A stretch of 64,000 nt of DNA from Cercis canadensis (taxonomy: Eukaryota; Streptophyta; Magnoliopsida; Fabales; Fabaceae): positions 1 to 64,000 of the forward strand of contig QAOA01004753.1 of assembly GCA_003255065.1 (NCBI GenBank), read 5' to 3'. Under the pieces are notes generated by a model. It did no database searches and was not told the origin of the DNA. It saw only the letters and a list, made by a program, of their open reading frames with translations. Shown here piece after piece: positions 58,600 through 64,000 of this stretch. The first letter of the stretch is position 1. Every line of letters begins with the position of its first letter. The position numbers and the translations under genes were made by a program.

Positions 58600-61500
58600 T
58601 GCTTTAATCATGAAGATAAACTAAATAAATAAACATGTAATCAAAACAATTGCAAATAATTTAAAATTATATTATGCATGAATCTAATCGCGTCCTAATC
58701 CTTCCACTTTGTTCCCACGCTTCTCGGTTCTCAAAGTGACGCTTATCCTTACCTCAGGCAAATAGGAGAGCCACCCCTAAGGTGGTGTTTGGTACTAGTT
58801 ATCTTCTTCTCTGGGAATCCTTACTTTCTTGGGAATCTTATTCCCAGGAATGAGATTACTAGGAAAGTTGACATTCCTATGATTGGTTCAGTTAGTTCAT
58901 TCTCAGGAATATAATTAACTTTTTCCAAAATTACCCTCAAATAAAAGAAAATAATCTTCCATTTTCCTTTGGTTCGACGAGGTCTGCAACAGTGAAATCC
59001 AAAACTTGTATATCAACCTAGCAATTCAGAAACTGAAAGGCTAAACAGCAATAAACAAACTAGTAAATTTAATTTACAGACTACCCATTGATGAGATTAC
59101 AGGTGGTGGCCCAAATTTCTGAATCAAATTTCCAGAAAGATCATGAAGAACAATACACATTCATTTCCAATAGAATAGGTAGGAAATGCATCCTTTTGCA
59201 ATTCTCAAGCATAGGAATAACAATCTGCAAAAAGCCACAACCAAACACCAGCAATTGAAAGCAAAGACCAATAGATAAAGAGGAACTTACATTGAAGATG
59301 AGGCTCTTGTTGGAAGATTCCCAAGCTAAACCACCCCTGAAGTCTACTGTTCCAAACTAACACCAAGATAATACCAACAATTCCCAGAACGTGAACCACA
59401 AACGTAAATGGAAAAGCAGGGACACCCAACGCCATCTCTGCTATCTCTCTCTCTCTCTCTCTCTGTGCTCTTCTCCTTCTTTCACTCAGTTTCTGCAAGA
59501 AATTTACTCGAGCATCCAGCGAAGTGTTATACACTTTACAAACTCACGGCGGTGAACGGACACATAGACGGCTACCTTGCGCAGATGATGAAGGAGGAGT
59601 GGTGGTAGATGAAGATGAGGAGGAGGGCAAAGAAGGAAATTTTTTTTTCATTCCTAGGAAAGTTGTATTCCCACCTGTTGAGGTAGGAAAGTTTAATTTT
59701 TATTTTCAGTACAAATTTTATTCCTGGGTATCTTTGATTCCTAGGAATATTTTTTTTTCCTTACACCAAACATAGGAAACTTTTCACTTTCCCAGGAATG
59801 TTAAAACATTCCAGGTACCAAACACTACCTAAGGGGGTAAGTCGCCTCTATCCCTCCCTTAACAAGTAAAGGGTCTATGGATGCTATTTGCACAAATTAA
59901 ACTAAATGAATATGAAATGCATAATATATGATATTAGTAAAGACTAAACTTCCTCTTATTGGCTTCTTCATTTCTTCTCGCCTCATGCTCACAAAACAAA
60001 AAAAATATTAGCATATTAACAAACAATAAGTAGAGAAAGAAAATGAATAAACCAAAAATTTGAAGACCTAAATTCTAAAAAAAAGGGTAAATGTAAAACA
60101 AAAAGATATAACTAACAAGCTATGTAAATGAATTTGCTCCTAATTTTATTTCAATTAAACTATTTAAACAAAAAATAAATAAATAAAAATAACTTAGCCC
60201 AAAAGAAACAAATGTCTAATCCTAACAAGTAAAGAAATAAAATAAAACACACAAATGAGCTAACCTAATTTGAACCAACTCAATCAACAAGCAACAAAAA
60301 TTGACATGACCAAAAAATGGCCCAAACCAAGTAATGAATAGAAAAGTAAGTTAAGAAAAAGAACAAAAACAAGCTAGGCCCAATTCGTGGGCCTGTTTCA
60401 ATCAAATAAAACAGCCCAACCAAATAAAAACACATAGACTAGCCCATTTCATGGGCCTGGTCCAGCAAAGAAAAAAACACCTAAGCAAGTAAAGCCTAGT
60501 TTAACAATAAAAATACTAAGCAGCCTAGACAAAGGTAAAGCAAAATAAAGGAAGATTAAAATAAACCAGCCTAGAAGACATTAACCAACTAAAAGACCCA
60601 TGCCCATGCATTAATAAAGCAAATAACCCAAACAAAAAAAGATTGGATCAACAATAAAAACATAAGAGCCCAAGAAAAACAACAAAACTACCCAAACTTA
60701 AAAAACCTAATAACTGAAACCCAAATAATTTAGCCCTGAATCTGAAACCTAAGTAAACAATTAAAACAAAAGAAAACAAAACACATTTAAATAAAAGAAG
60801 AAAAGATAAACGCATATTAGAGAAATAAATCATGACACAGGAAGAGAGGAAAGGCAAAAATGGAGAAAAGAACTACATCCCCCATCTCCTTCTTTCACCC
60901 TTTGAATCCATGGACTTAGGTTCGCTTCTCAACCAATGGTGGCTAAGGTAAGAAACTCTTATCTCTATTTCTCTAAATACATCTATTTATCTCTCTCTCT
61001 AGAACTTTTTTTTCTCTCTTTATGCTGCTTCTCTCTTTCTAGAAATTGGGGGTTTTGCAAACAAGCTTGGTAGAACCACTGCCACTAGTGGAGCCACCTT
61101 CCCATGGGTCTAATTTTGATTCGTGAGAAGGATTGGTTCTTCCCATCTATTAGCTCCTCTGTTTGGATCTTTTAAAAAAAAATTTAGGGTCTATTTTATC
61201 TAAGAAAAATGGGGAATGGGAATGGGGTTTGGCCAATTTATGAAAAATGAAATTATTAACATGTTGTATGTAATGCAATAAAATGAAAATTTAGCATAAA
61301 AATAGGATAGTTATTGGTACTTGAACTGATGAAAATTTTGGGGTTTTCCCCTCTGTGTGCTACTGGGTCTTCCTGCTTCTTGTTATCTTTGTTTCGGTTC
61401 TCTCTATCTCTTTCTATGCTCTCTGCTAATGCTACTCTTGGGTCTCCCCTTTTTGTGTGTCTCTTGGGTCTCCCCTCTTTTCTAATTGTTACACATGTCT

Positions 61501-63863
61501 CTCTTATCTCTTATGCTTGAACTCACGTCTCTCTCCCTCATGTTTCTAACTGTCGCACATGTCTCTTTTATCTCCTATGCATGAACCCACATCTCTTTCC
61601 CCTTTATTTCCACGTCTCTTATCTTTTTTTTTTATTNCCACGTCTCTTATCTTTTTTTTATTATTATTATTTTATTTTTGTTTACTTGGACGAAATATAA
61701 TGTCCACAATAAGCACGTGAATGAAATGCATAATACAAGTCGTGGCAAGCAAGACCAAAGACTACAATGAAGTGTAGGAAATGAATGGTTAAACTTTGTA
61801 GTAGTCTAGTAGAAGCATTAGAAATATTCAGATAGTTGGTAACTAGAATATTGTACAAATAGTTGGGCAATTTGACCAAAATAATATAATTGGACAAATT
61901 ATTTACCTAAATAGTGTACATTTAAAACTATTTACCTAAAAGGGACAGTTTTGATTTTTTTTTTAATAATATTCGAATTTGACTTGATCATGTTTTTTAG
62001 TGTCAAAACCGTGAATCAATTGAACACGGTTTAAATTTTTTTTCACTAAAGCGTGATCACTGTTGACCTAAAATTCTTGTCAATTCAAGTCACAGTTTTG
62101 GAGATTTAAGGTCACGGTTTTCCTTATTTTGGGTCACGGTTTGACTAATCTTTTGTCACGGTTTTGCAACTTTTTGGACTCACAGATTGTCCTCTTTTGA
62201 AGGTCACGGTCTTGAATTGCACCAAAATCATGACTACAAATAAACCAAAAATGTGACTTCAAAGAGGTAAAAACGTGACTCAAATAGGAGCAAAACCGTG
62301 ACTTGAATTGCACCAAAAGCGTGACCAGAATTTAAGCAAAAGCGTGACCACAAATGAAGCAAAAGCATGACCAGAATTTAAGCAAATACGTGACCACAAA
62401 TGAAGGAAAAGCATGACCTTTAAGGAGGACAAGCCGTGACCAAAAATAGCAAAAACGTGACCACAAATGAAGGAAAAGCATGACCACAAATGAAGGAAAA
62501 CTGTGACCTTAAGGGAGAAAAACCGTGACCTCAACCCTCTAAAACCGTGACTTGAATTGGCAAGAATTTGAAGTTAACAGTGATCACGCTTTGGTAAAAA
62601 AAAAAATTAAACCGTGTTCAGTTCATTCACGGTTTTGACACTCAAAAACGTGATCAAGTAAAATTTGAATATTATTAAAAAAATCAAAACTGCTCATTGC
62701 ACTATTTAGGTAAATAGTTTTAAATGTGTACTATTTAGGTAAATAGTTTGTTCAATTGTATTATTTTGGTTAAATTGTCCAAATAGTTGCAAGGAGAGGG
62801 AAAAAGGAATCTTTGTACAATAAAAACTCATTATTATTCAGAAAACTGCCAAAAAGAATGACACCTCTAAATAGCATAACTACTACATAGGTATACCAAA
62901 AATTACTCCAACATCAGATGCAATTGACCTCGATGATAAGAAGAGGTAAAGCCATTTGATTTGTAAGTTGAAATTTAAATCTCAAAATAAAAGAAAAAAA
63001 GGCTAGCAACATTGCACAGATTATGCTGAACAGATTTTTGTTTATGAGTGCAATTATCACGCTACACTTTAGTTTCCATTTATTCGGAGTAAGTGCTTTG
63101 CTTGCAGCAAACTGCAGTATTTGGTTGAGAACAAAATGCTTGAATTTTTCTGGAAAGATTTTTCACCCCAAACTTTTATGTGATTCAGCTAATGGTTCCT
63201 TTAAGGGAGTTTCATCTTCTGATATGCAAAGGGACTAAAGAGCTCTTTTGAGCTTATCCATTCTCTGTTTTCTGGACTACTTCAAGAGGATTCCTTCTCC
63301 CCCTCTTTGTACTCCTGTTCTTAAACATAAAGATATAAATAACTAAAAGTGTACTTTTCTAACCTGTATTTCCTTAGTCTGGCATGAACGTTTCTCAATG
63401 TACAAAAAAAGACACATGAAAAAATGGTGTGTAACATCTTTACCTGAATTGAATGGTCGGCCTAATAATGAGACCAGATCTCTGCCAGGCCAAGGCTTGA
63501 GCAAGACCCAAAGAAAATGATTTGTCAGGCCACTGTACCATTGGTGTGATTCTTGTTCCCCACTTATTCTAAGAAAACATAGGAGTGGCAAATATTAGTT
63601 CACATGCAATTGGAAGTCAATTTGAAATCATGAAAATTCTGCACCAAGTTTGCTTATAACACAAACTTCAAGAGTATGGTTCCATTAATGCCTTCATCAG
63701 TTTTGATCCTTACATTGCATGAAAAGTTGAATCTCATTTCTCCTGGATATTGACCCTGAGCTTGTAGAAGACCACCACAAACAAGTAGGAAGGCACCGGT
63801 AGTTAGACCCTCACCAGATACATAGGTTAACTGCCCATTAGGAAATTGTAGATCCACGAATGA
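57703..63863 (-). CDS. Conserved plant gene, last four exons (unidentified)
   Basis: Read on the minus strand: exon A 63863-63714 (SFVDLQFPNGQLTYVSGEGL..., with GGLLQAQGQYPGEMRFNFSC), exon B 63568-63444 (NKWGTRITPMVQWPDKSFSL...), exon C 58072-57943 (VCPTFGGSNPGLRAELIHSI..., ending MTHPSAFASIS) and exon D 57828-57703 (IGRSKWNGNVGSSG..., ending SVQINSGIEF and a TGA stop). The phases join without frameshift, and the splice sites are canonical except that the expected acceptor of exon C reads gtcaa instead of gtcag after a good pyrimidine tract. The alternating hydrophobic pattern could suit a beta-barrel membrane protein, but I cannot name the family. Upstream exons lie beyond the window. The intron between B and C is 5.37 kb and full of transposons. 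Expression may depend on a cryptic acceptor. Confidence 0.8.
58557..58602 (+). repeat. (TTA)n microsatellite
   Basis: About fifteen tandem att units follow gagaaattt within repeat family A. Confidence 0.95.
59291..59435 (-). pseudogene. Captured first exon of a cytochrome b561 (ascorbate ferrireductase) gene
   Basis: On the minus strand ATG at 59435 opens MALGVPAFPFTFVVHVLGIV, a hydrophobic first membrane helix, then LVLVWNSRLQ, then, one base shifted at a GGGG run, GGLAWESSNKSLIFN, directly followed by a gtaagt donor (59290 and on). This is the N-terminal exon pattern of plant cytochrome b561 proteins, transmembrane ferrireductases that move electrons from ascorbate. Upstream is a ctctct leader (59441-59464), probably the captured 5' UTR. 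The haem-ligand exons are absent, so it cannot encode a working enzyme. Confidence 0.8.
59441..59464 (+). repeat. (CT)n microsatellite in the captured leader
   Basis: About twelve tc units lie just upstream (on the minus strand) of the captured cytochrome b561 start codon. Confidence 0.95.
61866..62780. mobile_element. Palindromic Mutator-like MITE, 915 bp
   Basis: The ends ggcaatttgacc and ggttaaattgtcc are inverted repeats, flanked by the exact 9-bp duplication AAATAGTTG at 61857-61865 and 62781-62789, as in Mutator-type elements. The arms are inverted copies for about 250 bp (taaatagtgtac..., cactaaagcgtgatcactgt, gtcaaaaccgtgaa). The centre carries tandem units of about 23 bp. It is non-coding and sits in the intron of the conserved minus-strand gene. 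Confidence 0.85.
62060..62561 (+). repeat. Degenerate ~23-bp tandem array that inverts at its middle
   Basis: From about 62222 to 62561 units of the form aaaagcgtgaccacaaatgaagc repeat every 21-23 bp (about fifteen units, core cRtgacc). From about 62095 to 62215 the same core occurs in the opposite orientation (ggtcacggttttg...). The array therefore forms the inner part of the MITE palindrome. Confidence 0.85.
62790..63443. other. Intron sequence of the conserved minus-strand gene
   Basis: I see no gene or repeat here. Part of it may be original intron sequence surrounding the transposon insertions. Confidence 0.5.
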
Positions 63864-64000
63864 CTGGGTGTAAAGATAGAGAAAGAAGGTGAGAGAAGCA
63901 GAAGATGCTGTTAGGAAATTCACTTTAGAAAGATTAAACTAGCAAATAAATTACAAGTCTTATTGGGTTATACCAATAGACTGCTTACATATAATAGTAT

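Larger units (their letters stand above)
58781..59829. mobile_element. PIF/Harbinger-like non-autonomous element with captured gene exon
   Basis: The ends are GGTGGTGTTTGGTAC and GTACCAAACACTACC, inverted repeats with one mismatch, directly flanked by the 3-bp duplication TAA at 58778-58780 and 59830-59832. TTA/TAA duplications and a tgtttgg terminus are typical of PIF/Harbinger and Tourist-like elements. The subterminal regions share gggaat/attccc and cctagga motifs in inverted order. There is no transposase. The interior (59291-59620) holds the start of a cytochrome b561 gene, so this is a gene-fragment-carrying element of 1049 bp. Confidence 0.82.
58085..61680. mobile_element. Repeat family A, copy 2, inside an intron (borders approximate)
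   Basis: This copy has the same ordered motifs as copy 1 at 10000-13620: cataacgtaccc, ggagtcgccaccaatt, gggagtcgatttatgtgtgg followed by gtgttagacaccct, ggttaccc, the A-rich middle with gcccaattcgtgggcc, the ctctctctagaaattggggg stretch and a final ggtacttgaactgatg block. There is no open frame of note. It contains a Harbinger-like element and a (TTA)n microsatellite, and lies in the intron of the conserved minus-strand gene. Confidence 0.5.

Noticed and set aside
62280..62534. Repetitive minus-strand frame of 84 residues in the MITE array
   Set aside because: The period of the array (~23 bp) creates the frame; the unit length is not a multiple of three throughout, so it is not a coding repeat.
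62060..62561. CRISPR-like spacing of repeats
   Set aside because: Units are degenerate, adjacent without unique spacers, and lie in a eukaryotic MITE.

Overview
The window looks like nuclear DNA of a eudicot plant, probably a woody rosid. It is AT-rich, genes are split by many short GT-AG introns, and it carries Ty1/copia, LINE, SINE, hAT, Harbinger-like and Mutator-like repeats. I cannot name the species. The assembly is imperfect: two N runs (17892-17934 and 47485-48350) and eleven isolated single Ns, most of them flanked by nearly identical sequence on both sides.

The main content is a mixed immune-receptor cluster on the plus strand. Three LRR-malectin receptor-like kinases of the LRR-VIII-2 (At1g53430/At1g07650-like) type lie at about 1.8-8.7 kb (RLK1, lacking its first two exons), 34.7-41.2 kb (RLK2) and 45.6-54.0 kb (RLK3, broken by an assembly gap). 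There are also broken pieces: a 5' pseudogene fragment at 14.6-15.9 kb, a lone signal-peptide exon at 21.8 kb, a malectin scrap at 26.9 kb and a near-identical kinase-half copy at 42.2-44.2 kb. Between the lone exon at 21.8 kb and the body of RLK2 sit two CC-NBS-LRR genes: one with three nonsense codons and a chimeric 3' end (23.8-25.6 kb), and one intact (30.6-33.0 kb). If the lone exon is exon 1 of RLK2, both NLRs lie inside a 12.7-kb RLK intron.

The receptor kinases would perceive an extracellular carbohydrate-like or peptide signal and signal through an intracellular Ser/Thr kinase. The NLRs would act as intracellular immune receptors. Shared flanks, exon duplications and chimeric junctions indicate repeated unequal exchange.

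To the right are a seipin-2-like gene (55.0-56.6 kb, two apparent single-base frameshifts) and, on the minus strand, the last four exons of a conserved gene I cannot name (57.7-63.9 kb). Its 5.4-kb intron holds a ~3.6-kb non-coding repeat, a Harbinger-like element that has captured the first exon of a cytochrome b561 gene, and a palindromic Mutator-like MITE containing a ~23-bp tandem array. The left edge (1-1.5 kb) is the 3' end of a copia element plus a MITE. The remaining intergenic DNA is mostly decayed repeats.
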